A program made the translations under genes and the position numbers. From NCBI RefSeq assembly GCF_022559625.1, contig NZ_CP042288.1, forward strand, positions 2,738,155 through 2,802,154: a DNA stretch of 64,000 nucleotides, given 5' to 3'. This DNA is from Aquisalinus flavus. Lineage in GTDB: Bacteria; Pseudomonadota; Alphaproteobacteria; Caulobacterales; Parvularculaceae. The number at the start of each line of letters is the position of its first letter. Within the stretch, counting starts at the first letter, position 1. Positions 43,844-51,848 of this stretch are shown in pieces. The notes beneath the pieces are model-generated. The model had not been told where the DNA came from. It searched no databases and saw nothing but the letters and a program-made list of their open reading frames with translations.

Positions 43844-44800
43844 TTACGGTGTGTGCTGACGCTGCGCAAAGCGGATTTGCTGGCGCGCCTCGCCCAGCCG
43901 CTCGCCCAGCTTACGTGGCCGGTGCACCAGTGTCACCAGCACCCAGCTGATCAGCATCAGGAGATACCACGAGCCCATCTTGGCGAAGGACACGATGCGC
44001 CATCCTTCCTGCTGGTCCGGGTAGAGCCAGGCCGAGGTCGCGGTGCCGATATTTTCCGCCAGCCAGATGAACAGGGCGACGAGGAAGAAGCCGAGCAGCA
44101 GCGGCATCTTGTGCTGCCAGCGCCAGACCCGGTAGTGCACGACGGTGCGGCCATAGAGGATGGCGGCGAGCGCGAACAGGGCATACCGGATATCCGGCAG
44201 ATAGTGATGGGTGAAGAAGTTCCCATAGATCAGGATGGCGAGGAGGACCGTCGCCCAGCGCGGCGGGTAGTGCGTGAACTGAAAGTCGAAGGTACGCACC
44301 GTGCGGGCAAGGTATGACCCGACGGCGGCATACATGAAGCCCGAGAACAGCGGCACCGAGCCGCCCAGTATGGCAAGGCGGATGACGCTCTCTTCCGGGT
44401 AGACCCAGGACCCTGCAGCGGTCTTGAACAGCTCCATCCCCGTGCCGACGATGTGGAAGATGAGGATGACCAGCGCCTCGCGCGGGCGCTCCAGCCGGGT
44501 CAGCAGGAAGCTAGTCTGGATCAGGATCGCCCAGAGAAACAAAAAGTCATACCGGGCGATCGGTAACACTCCCGGCCAGAAGGCAGTGGCGATGATCCCG
44601 GCCAGCATCAGCCCGCCGAACAGGCAGGCCCAGGCCTGCTTGATGCCGAAGGCGAGAAACTCGGTCAGCGCCCTGACGAGCCAGACCGGCAATACGCGCC
44701 CCGCCAGCCTTTCCCAGACCGGAAAGATCCGTGCCAGCGTCGCATCGACGCGATTTTCCGGGCGGGCTGGTTCCGCGTCCGGGGGTAGGATTCCTGTCAT
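43844..44800 (-). CDS. DUF817 family membrane protein
   Basis: The 318-residue protein has eight or nine membrane helices and matches DUF817 in its segments FLAFGIKQAWACLFGG, RYDFLFLWAILIQ, TGMELFKTAAGSWVYPEE and WLAENIGTATSAWLYPDQ. The two WxYP repeats are a mark of this family, which is loosely similar to carotenoid-related membrane proteins. Function unknown. I use ATG 44800 (MTGILPPDAEPARPE); the frame is open to 44884 without a better start. It lies 42 bases behind the lactonase-like gene start on the same strand, upstream of it. Confidence 0.85.
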   Translation of the reverse strand: MTGILPPDAEPARPENRVDATLARIFPVWERLAGRVLPVWLVRALTEFLAFGIKQAWACLFGGLMLAGIIATAFWPGVLPIARYDFLFLWAILIQTSFLLTRLERPREALVILIFHIVGTGMELFKTAAGSWVYPEESVIRLAILGGSVPLFSGFMYAAVGSYLARTVRTFDFQFTHYPPRWATVLLAILIYGNFFTHHYLPDIRYALFALAAILYGRTVVHYRVWRWQHKMPLLLGFFLVALFIWLAENIGTATSAWLYPDQQEGWRIVSFAKMGSWYLLMLISWVLVTLVHRPRKLGERLGEARQQIRFAQRQHTP

Positions 44801-44956
44801 GGTCTGATCCTCGATTGTCCCTGCCTGGCGTGTTGACCTGTATTCCGGCAAGGGCGAGGTGCTATCCGGGCAATCCGGAGGCATCTTCCCGTCGATCTAT
44901 CTGTGAGAGGCGTTGGCACTGCCAGGTCTTGGAAACAATGTATTGCTATCCCGACA

Positions 44957-44966
44957 CCCCCCCCCC
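44957..44966 (+). repeat. Run of ten C residues upstream of a secreted protein gene
   Basis: Ten cytosines in a row lie about 70 bases before the start of the exported protein gene, in its likely promoter. Such tracts change length easily during replication. Confidence 0.85.
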
Positions 44967-45039
44967 GAACAGGGGATTTTGTCCTGCACTGTGCGCTTCT
45001 ATGTTTTTTCCCGGATCTGCGCGATGCGAAGGGGGGATG

Positions 45040-45447
45040 ATGAAGGACATGCCGGGGATATTTTCCATAGCCGCATTCGGGGCCCTGCTGGTTGTGGTTC
45101 TGCCAGGCGCAGTGCAGGCCGATGACACCGCGACCGACGATATCAGGAGTGATTGTGCTGCTTACTACGGGGCCTTGTACATGTCGCGCTTGCTCAGCGA
45201 AAAAGTGGCAAACATGGCTGAGATCGATGCTTCTGCGCGTGCCGATGCGGTGGTCAGCCAATCCGATCCTGACTGGGACAGCATCGACGACACGATGTAC
45301 AACCTGTTGGAATACTACGATCCCGGCGTCGACGCCTTTGGTCAGACGAGAGCGCCGTCGGGTGACGCCGCTGAATTTCTGAATACGGTCATCGATTGCG
45401 ATGAAACCTTTGGCTTCGAGCCTGTAATACAGGTGAAGGGCGAATAG
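45040..45447 (+). CDS. Small exported protein of unknown function
   Basis: The 135-residue product has a signal peptide (IFSIAAFGALLVVVLPGAV, cut likely after QA) and a helical acidic mature part with two cysteines (IRSDCAAYYGAL and VIDCDETFG), which could form one disulfide. AGGGGGG stands directly before two adjacent ATG codons (45037 and 45040); the second has better spacing. The AT-rich promoter region contains a ten-base C run. No known family. Confidence 0.7.
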   Translation: MKDMPGIFSIAAFGALLVVVLPGAVQADDTATDDIRSDCAAYYGALYMSRLLSEKVANMAEIDASARADAVVSQSDPDWDSIDDTMYNLLEYYDPGVDAFGQTRAPSGDAAEFLNTVIDCDETFGFEPVIQVKGE

Positions 45448-45517
45448 TCATTGCCGGCAGGCGTGCGGCTGGGGCAAGGGCGCCGGCTGCGGCGTTCATC
45501 GGCCCGGGGACGGTGGC

Positions 45518-47374
45518 CTATTCTGCGGACCGGCGGACGGTTGCGCCGTCACCCTGTCCGCTGCTTTCCGCCCCGTCTTCCGCGCCGCCCGCCGCCCCGT
45601 TTTCCGGTTCGGGAGCAGAGGTAATCTCAAACGTGAACCCGCTCTCGTCAGCGCCGAAGACCGCCTCGCCATCAAGATAGTTTCGGGTCAGCAACGACAT
45701 GATCGAGTGCCCGAAGCCGCGCCCGTCAAGCTTGCCAACGGGGGGGCCGCCCGCCTCGCGCCAGTCGAAGGTGAAGCCGCCCCCCGCGTCCGGTTTCCAG
45801 ACTATCGAGACCTTGCCGCCATCGGCGGACAGGCTGCCATGCTTGACCGAGTTGGCGGCCAGCTCGTTGAGGATCAGGCTGAAGGCGGTCGCCTGTCCGG
45901 TATCCAGCACCATGCCGTTGCTTTCGATGTGAATGCGCTCTTTCTGGCCGAGCGAGTAGGGAGCAACGGCTTTTTCCGCCAACCTTTCGGCATCGACCTG
46001 CTTGTAGAATGAGGTCGCTTCGCTGACGCTGGCGCCGGTCATGGTGTGCGACGCGTGCAGGGCCCGCAGCCGCTGCATTGTCGACTGGACGAAGCTGTCG
46101 ACATCGGTCGCATGGCGGGCCGACAGATTGATCAGGGCATTGGTGACGGAGAACAGGTTCTTGATGCGGTGGTTCAGCTCCTGCATCAGCAGGTTGATCT
46201 GTTCCTCGGCGCGCTTGCGTTCAGTGATATTGACGGCCGATGGCACCAGATAGGTGACTGTCCCCTGGCTGTCGATGACCGGCGACAGGAAGAAGGCGAT
46301 GGTGGCGTATTCATCTTCCGCGACGCGGATCGTGGCGTCATACTCGACCGTCTCGCCATCCCTGGCGCGGGCGATCGCTTCTTGCAGGCGGGTCTGTTCG
46401 ATGCGGTCATGGGACCACCAATAGGTTTCCCAGAAGGGTTTGCCGATGACATCGTCGACGTTCAGGTCAGCCGTTTCCAGCGCCCGCGAATTGGCCTCGA
46501 TCAATTCGCCGTCGGTCGTCAACAGCCCGGCAAGGACGCCGAGCCCGTCGAGGATCGAGCGGATACGCATCTGCTCTTCCTTGAGCGATGTGATGTCAAG
46601 ATTGGTGCCGGTCATGTAGAGGCGGCGCGAGCGTACTGCCTGGATCACCTGGCCGCGCCCAAGCAGCCAGCGCACCCGGCCCGTGCGCCGGTCGCGGATG
46701 CGAAACTCGGAATTATATTCGCCCTCGCCGCGCAGGGCCCGTCCCAGGTCGAGCTGGACCTGGCGCGAATCATCTTCATGGACACGGCTGACAATATCGC
46801 TGGAATAGATCGGGCCATCGCTGGGCAGACCCCACAATTCCCGTAGCTTGCCATGGGCGTAGACGCGGTTGGTCTTGAGGTCCCAGTGAAAGATGCCAAG
46901 GTCGGACGCGTCCATGGCAAGGTCGAGCTGCTTGTCGCGGGTATCGACCTGGCCTTCGAGATACTGGATGTGGGAAATCGCGAAGGCGATGGCCCAGACG
47001 GCGACAAGCGAGATGATCAGGCCGGCCATGGCGTCCTGCTGCGACATCAGGCTGTTGCTGAACCAGTAGAACAGCGCCAGGCTGGACAGCATCGCAGCGC
47101 CGTAGGAAATCCGCGCCCAGGGCAGGGGATAGGTCAGCCCGACGAACATGATGGCGAGATAGCCGCCATAGGCCGGTGCCGTGTCGGTGATCGTGATCAC
47201 GGCCCCGATGGTAGCGAAGGCTATAAACAGGAGGATCGGCAGCAGGAGATCGCCCCAGCGCAGGGGCGGTTTGTATTTCAGGTTCGCGGGAAGACCAGCC
47301 TCGCCTTGTGGCTGGGAGACGGCGAGGCCGTCGTCAGGATCGGGGCCGGCTTTATGTTCTTCCGGTGACAGCAT
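45518..47374 (-). CDS. Membrane HWE-type sensor histidine kinase with two PAS domains
   Basis: The 618-residue protein has four membrane helices (about residues 42-135, for example LLLPILLFIAFATIGAVI), two PAS domains (about 145-265 and 275-385), then a HisKA_2/HWE phosphoacceptor LMQELNHRIKNLFSV (His402) and an ATPase domain with FSLILNELAANSVKHG. The last 30 residues are a Gly/Ala/Glu tail. It lies six bases after an RHH gene and close to nepR, so it is very likely the PhyK-type kinase that phosphorylates PhyR to start the general stress response. The signal it senses is unknown. Confidence 0.9.
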   Translation of the reverse strand: MLSPEEHKAGPDPDDGLAVSQPQGEAGLPANLKYKPPLRWGDLLLPILLFIAFATIGAVITITDTAPAYGGYLAIMFVGLTYPLPWARISYGAAMLSSLALFYWFSNSLMSQQDAMAGLIISLVAVWAIAFAISHIQYLEGQVDTRDKQLDLAMDASDLGIFHWDLKTNRVYAHGKLRELWGLPSDGPIYSSDIVSRVHEDDSRQVQLDLGRALRGEGEYNSEFRIRDRRTGRVRWLLGRGQVIQAVRSRRLYMTGTNLDITSLKEEQMRIRSILDGLGVLAGLLTTDGELIEANSRALETADLNVDDVIGKPFWETYWWSHDRIEQTRLQEAIARARDGETVEYDATIRVAEDEYATIAFFLSPVIDSQGTVTYLVPSAVNITERKRAEEQINLLMQELNHRIKNLFSVTNALINLSARHATDVDSFVQSTMQRLRALHASHTMTGASVSEATSFYKQVDAERLAEKAVAPYSLGQKERIHIESNGMVLDTGQATAFSLILNELAANSVKHGSLSADGGKVSIVWKPDAGGGFTFDWREAGGPPVGKLDGRGFGHSIMSLLTRNYLDGEAVFGADESGFTFEITSAPEPENGAAGGAEDGAESSGQGDGATVRRSAE

Positions 47375-47379
47375 TCAAC

Positions 47380-47595
47380 TCAAACATCGTCCATGTCATT
47401 CATGATCGACCTGGCGTCGTCTGCATGTTTCTTGCACATTTCCATGCCGAGCACGATGAGGGCGCGAACCGCGGCAGACCGGTTGGCGGCCCGGTTCTCG
47501 AAGCGCCAGTCATCGATGTCGGCCAGCTCGGTGTCCGTCACCAGGATCTGCAGCTTACTGATCCGTTTTTCCTGTCTGTCGTCAGAATCTGACAT
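47380..47595 (-). CDS. Ribbon-helix-helix-like small protein
   Basis: The 71-residue protein reads KRISKLQILVTDTELADIDD followed by NRSAAVRALIVLGMEMCKKH, a strand-helix-helix pattern of the RHH type. Its stop is five bases before the start of the membrane kinase gene, so the two are probably co-transcribed. A regulator of the kinase gene or of the stress locus is possible. No toxin gene is nearby. ATG 47595 lacks a strong ribosome site. Confidence 0.72.
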   Translation of the reverse strand: MSDSDDRQEKRISKLQILVTDTELADIDDWRFENRAANRSAAVRALIVLGMEMCKKHADDARSIMNDMDDV

Positions 47596-47697
47596 CCACA
47601 GTCCTTCTGTTCAGCACCGCATTGCGCCCAGCCGGGCAGTCCACAGCCATCAAGTGCCGGGTTTTTCCATGCCGTGCAAGTTTTCGCTATTATGCCG

Positions 47698-47856
47698 TCA
47701 AAGCTGTTTCCGAGAAATGTTCTTTTGACGCTCCGCCAGCAATTTTTCCAGAGGCTCCGGAAGCGGCGCGTCGAGCAGTTCCTGCTTGTATTGCTTCAGA
47801 ACGGTTTCGGCGGTCTCGTACCATTCGCCCGCCGGCAGTTCCCGGTCCATACTCAT
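47698..47856 (-). CDS. nepR: NepR-type anti-sigma factor
   Basis: This 52-residue gene is easily missed. It encodes MSMDRELPAGEWYETAETV followed by the NepR core LKQYKQELLDAPLPEPLEKL, in which the helix-PxP-helix pattern is typical. NepR binds EcfG sigma and is removed by phosphorylated PhyR-P. ATG 47856 (an internal ATG at 47850 is also possible) lies 15 bases after the sigma-like gene, with which it is probably co-transcribed; GGAATAGGGAG precedes it. Order and size match other alphaproteobacterial GSR loci. Confidence 0.82.
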   Translation of the reverse strand: MSMDRELPAGEWYETAETVLKQYKQELLDAPLPEPLEKLLAERQKNISRKQL

Positions 47857-47871
47857 CTTGCCAGTCGCTCC

Positions 47872-48276
47872 CTATTCCTCGAACATCATCCGCCGGGATT
47901 GCTGTATCCTCTTCTCGAGGGTCGTGTCGGGGATACGCAGGATATCTGCCGCTGTGCTGGAGGGAATCTCCTCGATGACCATGAGCGCGAAGGCCAGCCT
48001 GTTGTCCATCGGCAGGCGCCGGAAACGCCAGATGACCGGCTGCGCGCTGCCATCCGCCTCGCCCTCTTCCGTAGCGGCGGACGTTTGCGCGGCCAGGCGA
48101 TCGCAAAGAGACCGGTACAGGCGCGTGCGCAGGCTGTCGTCGATGAACCGGGCCGACAGGTAGCTTTGTTCGGCTTCGACGACATCGAATACCACCCGGT
48201 CGGCTTCCTCGGCGCTGCTGGCGATGAGGTGAGCAAACCGGCGCGTCCGGGCGATGATGTCACGGGGCTCATACAT
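47872..48276 (-). CDS. Short, divergent EcfG-like ECF sigma factor
   Basis: The 134-residue product has a region 2-like part (IIARTRRFAHLIASSAEEAD through SLRTRLYRSLCDRLAAQ) and a region 4-like part (LPMDNRLAFALMVIEEIPS through TLEKRIQQSR). It is shorter than the usual 170-185 residues of EcfG, and the canonical DDLVQ-type core of region 2 is replaced by ADRVVFDVVEA. The position next to nepR and phyR supports a role as the general stress sigma, but it may instead be a sigma-like decoy. ATG 48276 has an AGAGGAGG ribosome site. Confidence 0.7.
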   Translation of the reverse strand: MYEPRDIIARTRRFAHLIASSAEEADRVVFDVVEAEQSYLSARFIDDSLRTRLYRSLCDRLAAQTSAATEEGEADGSAQPVIWRFRRLPMDNRLAFALMVIEEIPSSTAADILRIPDTTLEKRIQQSRRMMFEE

Positions 48277-48364
48277 GGGGAACGCCTCCTCTAGACAGAG
48301 TACACAGTGTGGGACATGGCCCTGCGGGTGTCGTTGACCCATGTTAAAGGTCTCGTCGGGGTCA

Positions 48365-49108
48365 TCATTCCGCCACCGCCATGAAGCTGAGACGGCGCGG
48401 CGGACCATCGAGGTGCAAATGCTCTTCGGAATACCCGCAGGCCTCGATCAGCTGCGACCGGGCGAGGATCGTCAACACGCCCTTGTTCTTCTTGATCAGT
48501 CCTTCCTTTTCAAGGCTTCTCAGAACCCTGTTCACGTGGACGAAGGACAGGCCCAGCGCATCGGCAATCAGGATCTGGCTGACCGGCAGCTCCAGGCTGT
48601 CGGGCCCTGCGGCGCCGACAATACGCGCCCGGCGGTGCAGTTCGAGGATCAGGTGGGCAACGCGCTCGCGCGCCGTGCGACGGCCATTGCGCACGATCTG
48701 CTCGCGCAATATGCCCTCCTCCTGCACCGTGGACCACCACAGGGCAGCCGCGATGGATGAGCCCTGGGCAAACAGGGAAAGGATGGAATCGGCGTTGACG
48801 ACGGTGGTTGTCACCTTGGTGACCGCGGCGACGGAATGATCGACCGTGTCGTCGAGAAAGACCTGGAGATCGAAGATGTCGCCCGGGAGCATGAAATTGA
48901 GGACCTGGGTGCGGCCGTCTTCCAGCGTGATGTAGCGCACCGCCCAGCCATGCTTGATGACGAAGACCTGACCGGTCTTTTCGCCACGGCGGATGATGTC
49001 CTCGCCGGGGGCATAGGAGTGATCGCGTACCGAGAGCTTCGACAGGGATTCGCCGTCGTGATCGGCAAGTTTGGCATAGTAGGATAGTCGCCTGAACAGG
49101 GGCTGCAC
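48365..49108 (-). CDS. Crp/Fnr family transcription regulator
   Basis: The 247-residue protein has an N-terminal cyclic-nucleotide-type beta roll (PGEDIIRRGEKTGQVFVI, LPGDIFDLQVF), a dimer helix and a C-terminal winged helix with SQILIADALGLSFVHVNRVL. It has no cysteines placed for an iron-sulfur cluster, so it is not an Fnr oxygen sensor of the classic type. Proteins like this are common in alphaproteobacterial stress loci. It lies between phyR and the sigma-like gene on the same strand, 21 bases after the phyR stop. Confidence 0.9.
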   Translation of the reverse strand: MQPLFRRLSYYAKLADHDGESLSKLSVRDHSYAPGEDIIRRGEKTGQVFVIKHGWAVRYITLEDGRTQVLNFMLPGDIFDLQVFLDDTVDHSVAAVTKVTTTVVNADSILSLFAQGSSIAAALWWSTVQEEGILREQIVRNGRRTARERVAHLILELHRRARIVGAAGPDSLELPVSQILIADALGLSFVHVNRVLRSLEKEGLIKKNKGVLTILARSQLIEACGYSEEHLHLDGPPRRLSFMAVAE

Positions 49109-49129
49109 GTCATTAACCTCCTGCCGACG

Positions 49130-49897
49130 CTAATGCATTATCTGCGTGCGCTCCACGTCGAGACAATGCGCGACGGCAGCCTTGACGCTTTCGATGCGAT
49201 AGGGCTTGGCGATGACAAAATCGGGTTCGATATCCTCGCCGGTCAGCACCTGTTCCGGATAGCCGGTGATGAACACGACCGGACAATTGAGCGTTTCCTG
49301 AATTTCCATGACCGCGTCGGCACCGGTTTTCATGCCGATCAGATTATAATCGGCGAGAATGATGTTGGGTTTCTTCTGCCGCGACATCGAGATCGCCTTG
49401 TCCGCCGTATTCGCCTCGCCGCAGACCTCGACGCCGATGGACGACATGATCTCGCGCAGATCGGCGGCGATCAGCGGTTCATCCTCGATGATGATCGCCT
49501 TGGCATTGCGCGGCAGGCCGATAAACTGGCGGCCCCGGTCGAGAATCGAATAGGGATCCTGACCCTTGACGGCAATGATACGGGCGGCGGTTTCGGGGGT
49601 GAAATTCATGACGTCGACGAGCAGCAGCATCAGCCGTTCATTTCCCGGCGGCTCCGGCAGCGCAGCGAGCAGCGCCTCATCGGAAAACAGGGATTCCTCC
49701 GAGCGGCGCCCCGATGAGGCCATGCGCCATGTATGAAGGAAGGCGTGCAGCAGATCGGGCAGGCTGTCGGTGGAGCTTTTCGGGTCGATATTCACCTTGG
49801 CGAGCGCAAGGCGCGTCAACTCATCGCCGATCAACCGGTCGGCGAAGATGGCCCGGGCAAACTGCCGGACCGTTGCTATGTGGGACGCGTGGCTCAT
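49130..49897 (-). CDS. phyR: PhyR general stress response regulator
   Basis: The 255-residue protein joins an N-terminal sigma-like domain (about 1-125, RQFARAIFADRLIGDELTRL and NERLMLLLVDVMNFTPETAA) to a C-terminal receiver (AIIIEDEPLIAADLREIM, phosphoacceptor Asp183 in ILADYNL, and Lys231 in AKPYR). This fusion is unique to PhyR. When phosphorylated, its sigma-like part binds NepR and frees the stress sigma factor. The frame is open to 50005, but ATG 49897 fits relatives. Upstream is a perfect TATAAT -10 box on the minus strand. Confidence 0.94.
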   Translation of the reverse strand: MSHASHIATVRQFARAIFADRLIGDELTRLALAKVNIDPKSSTDSLPDLLHAFLHTWRMASSGRRSEESLFSDEALLAALPEPPGNERLMLLLVDVMNFTPETAARIIAVKGQDPYSILDRGRQFIGLPRNAKAIIIEDEPLIAADLREIMSSIGVEVCGEANTADKAISMSRQKKPNIILADYNLIGMKTGADAVMEIQETLNCPVVFITGYPEQVLTGEDIEPDFVIAKPYRIESVKAAVAHCLDVERTQIMH

Positions 49898-49996
49898 CGG
49901 TTTCCTTCTACGGTGTATTATACAATATAACTTCGATAAAGTTCGATTGAATTTTGCGAAAATGCCATAGGACGGCAAAAATCGGACAGGATCGAC

Positions 49997-50021
49997 GGAA
50001 CACACTTGGCGGCAAAGAGTT
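49997..50021 (+). promoter_or_regulatory. EcfG-type general stress promoter
   Basis: GGAAC at 49997-50001, a spacer of 17 bases and GTT at 50019-50021 match the known EcfG consensus (GGAAC, 16-18 bases, GTT). It points to the small exported gene at 50082, about 60 bases downstream, and stands in the region shared with divergent phyR. Confidence 0.72.
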
Positions 50022-50081
50022 TAGAGATTAACCTGTTAATAATGGTTTATGGTCCGTCAAGCGGATCGAAGGGGAATAGCG

Positions 50082-50483
50082 ATGTCCAGGATTGAGGTGA
50101 TTTTCGGGGGAATTCTGGTGCTGGCGGTCATTGCAGCGGGCTCGCTCGTCCTGTTCCAGAATGGCTTCGCCCTGCCGTCCCTCGCCCCTGGCCAGGGCGG
50201 ATCCGCCTATGCCCGTACCGCCACGCCGACCATGTCCGAACCGGCTGTCTTCACCGGCCTGCGCGAAACCGACCTGTGCACCTGTTACGAGACCGGCTTC
50301 GTGCGCGGCAATGAGAGCGGCGACATTGAATCCGTTGCCTATCGCGGCGGCTTTTCCAGTTGCCGCGCCGAACTCGGTGCCGAAGGCGGCAATGCCTGGA
50401 CCGAAGGCTGGATCAACGGCGTCGACAACCGCCTGAGCCAGCGCAGCTGCCGCTTCTACATGAAGCGCCTTTCGCTGCAATAG
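50082..50483 (+). CDS. Membrane-anchored or exported protein, likely stress-induced
   Basis: The 133-residue product has one N-terminal hydrophobic helix (IEVIFGGILVLAVIAAGSLVLF) and an outside domain with four or five cysteines (LCTCYETGF, SSCRAELG, RSCRFYM), which suggests disulfides. ATG 50082 has GAAGGGGAA before it. An EcfG-type promoter lies upstream, so it is probably part of the general stress regulon together with the divergent phyR. No known family. Confidence 0.75.
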   Translation: MSRIEVIFGGILVLAVIAAGSLVLFQNGFALPSLAPGQGGSAYARTATPTMSEPAVFTGLRETDLCTCYETGFVRGNESGDIESVAYRGGFSSCRAELGAEGGNAWTEGWINGVDNRLSQRSCRFYMKRLSLQ

Positions 50484-50504
50484 CCGTTTCGGACCCGAAC
50501 CGGC

Positions 50505-50795
50505 CTAATCCGACAGATTATCGACGACGATCCTGAACGTGCGGATTTCGCGCGACACGAAGACGCCCGCTTTCTGATAGGGGTCTGCGGCGGAGAACGC
50601 CTCGACCTCGGCCCGGGTCTCCATGTCCAGCAGGAACAGGCTGCCCGCCGGATTGCCGTCCTCATCCAGCAGCGGGCCGGCAAGTTTCACCGTGCTGCTA
50701 TGGTCGGCGACATGGTCGAGATGCTGGGGTCTGACGCCGGGCCGTTTGGCCGCACCGTCGGGCCCATCGCGGCAGATGAGAATGAAATGCGGCAT
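50505..50795 (-). CDS. YciI family protein
   Basis: The 96-residue protein has the YciI-like ferredoxin fold: HFILICRDGPDG at the start with the conserved Arg/Asp pair, HLDHVADHSSTVKLAGPLLDEDGNPAGSLF-type segments, and FSAADPYQKAGVF. Family members have a His-Asp pair and unknown small-molecule functions. It lies 15 bases after gpsA on the same strand and is a common neighbour of gpsA in this group. Confidence 0.88.
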   Translation of the reverse strand: MPHFILICRDGPDGAAKRPGVRPQHLDHVADHSSTVKLAGPLLDEDGNPAGSLFLLDMETRAEVEAFSAADPYQKAGVFVSREIRTFRIVVDNLSD

Positions 50796-50810
50796 GGCTG
50801 GAAAATCCTC

Positions 50811-51848
50811 CTACTCGGCCGGTGAGCCCTCGTTCCTGAGCGGCCTGGCGAGCAGCCCGAGAATCGCCTGATCGACGCCGGTTCTGCCGTCGACAAGGTC
50901 GGCGACGGCGGCGCAGATCGGCATGTCAACACCGGCCGCGCCGGCAAGTTTCATCAGCGGCCCGGCGCTGGCCGCGCCTTCCGACACGGTCTGGCGCTCG
51001 GCAATGATCTCTTTCGCGGTCCGGCCCTCGCCGATTTCATACCCCAGCGACATGTTGCGCGACTGGCGCGACGAGCAGGTCAGGATCAGGTCGCCAAGGC
51101 CGGACAGCCCGGCCATGGTCTGGGCCTCGGCCCCGAGGGCGACACCGAGGCGCTGAAACTCGGCAAAGCCGCGCGCGATCAGCGCGGCACGGGCGCTTTC
51201 ACCCAGCCCCTTGCCCTCGACCACGCCGCAGGCAATGGCGAGCACGTTCTTGACTGCGCCGCCAAGCTCCGCCCCGATCATGTCAGCCGTCAGGTAGGGC
51301 CGGAAATGGGGTGCCTTGATCGTCTGGGCCCAGCGCTCGCCGGAGGATTTGTCGGCGCAGGCGAGGGTGACGGCGGTCGGCAGGCCCCTCGCCACGTCAG
51401 CGGCGAAGGACGGGCCGGACAGGATCGCCGGGATGGCCTCCGGCCAGGCATCGGCGATAACCTCCGTCATCAGGGCGCCGGTGCCGCGCTCGATCCCCTT
51501 GCAGCACAGCGCGACCGGCAGGGTCTTGCCGCCGGTCAGGCGGCGCATCTCGGCAAGGTTGTCGCGGGCATACTGGGCCGGGATGACGAAGATGACCGCG
51601 TCGGCGTTTTCCAGCGCCGCAGCAAGATCGGTGGTCGCGCCCAGGGTTTCCGGCAGCTTTATGCCCGGCAGGTAGATACTGTTCTCGCGCGACCCGTTGA
51701 TCGCCGACACGACCTGGTCATTGCGCGCCCATAGCGTCGTGGCCATACCGGCGCGCGCGGTCAGGCTGGCCAGCGCCGTGCCCCAGGAGCCGCCACCGGC
51801 GACGAGGATGGTCTGATAGGGGCTGGACTTGCCTGTCGTCTCGCTCAT
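50811..51848 (-). CDS. gpsA: Glycerol-3-phosphate dehydrogenase [NAD(P)+]
   Basis: The 345-residue enzyme starts with the Rossmann motif [16 protein letters not shown], and has [30 protein letters not shown] and [15 protein letters not shown] with the catalytic Lys. It reduces dihydroxyacetone phosphate to sn-glycerol 3-phosphate for phospholipid synthesis. Its start overlaps the tsaD stop by four bases (ATGA), a usual alphaproteobacterial pair. Confidence 0.95.
   Translation of the reverse strand: MSETTGKSSPYQTILVAGGGSWGTALASLTARAGMATTLWARNDQVVSAINGSRENSIYLPGIKLPETLGATTDLAAALENADAVIFVIPAQYARDNLAEMRRLTGGKTLPVALCCKGIERGTGALMTEVIADAWPEAIPAILSGPSFAADVARGLPTAVTLACADKSSGERWAQTIKAPHFRPYLTADMIGAELGGAVKNVLAIACGVVEGKGLGESARAALIARGFAEFQRLGVALGAEAQTMAGLSGLGDLILTCSSRQSRNMSLGYEIGEGRTAKEIIAERQTVSEGAASAGPLMKLAGAAGVDMPICAAVADLVDGRTGVDQAILGLLARPLRNEGSPAE

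Noticed and set aside
47380-47595. Antitoxin of a toxin-antitoxin pair
   Set aside because: The fold is RHH-like but no toxin gene is adjacent; the neighbours are kinase and nepR.
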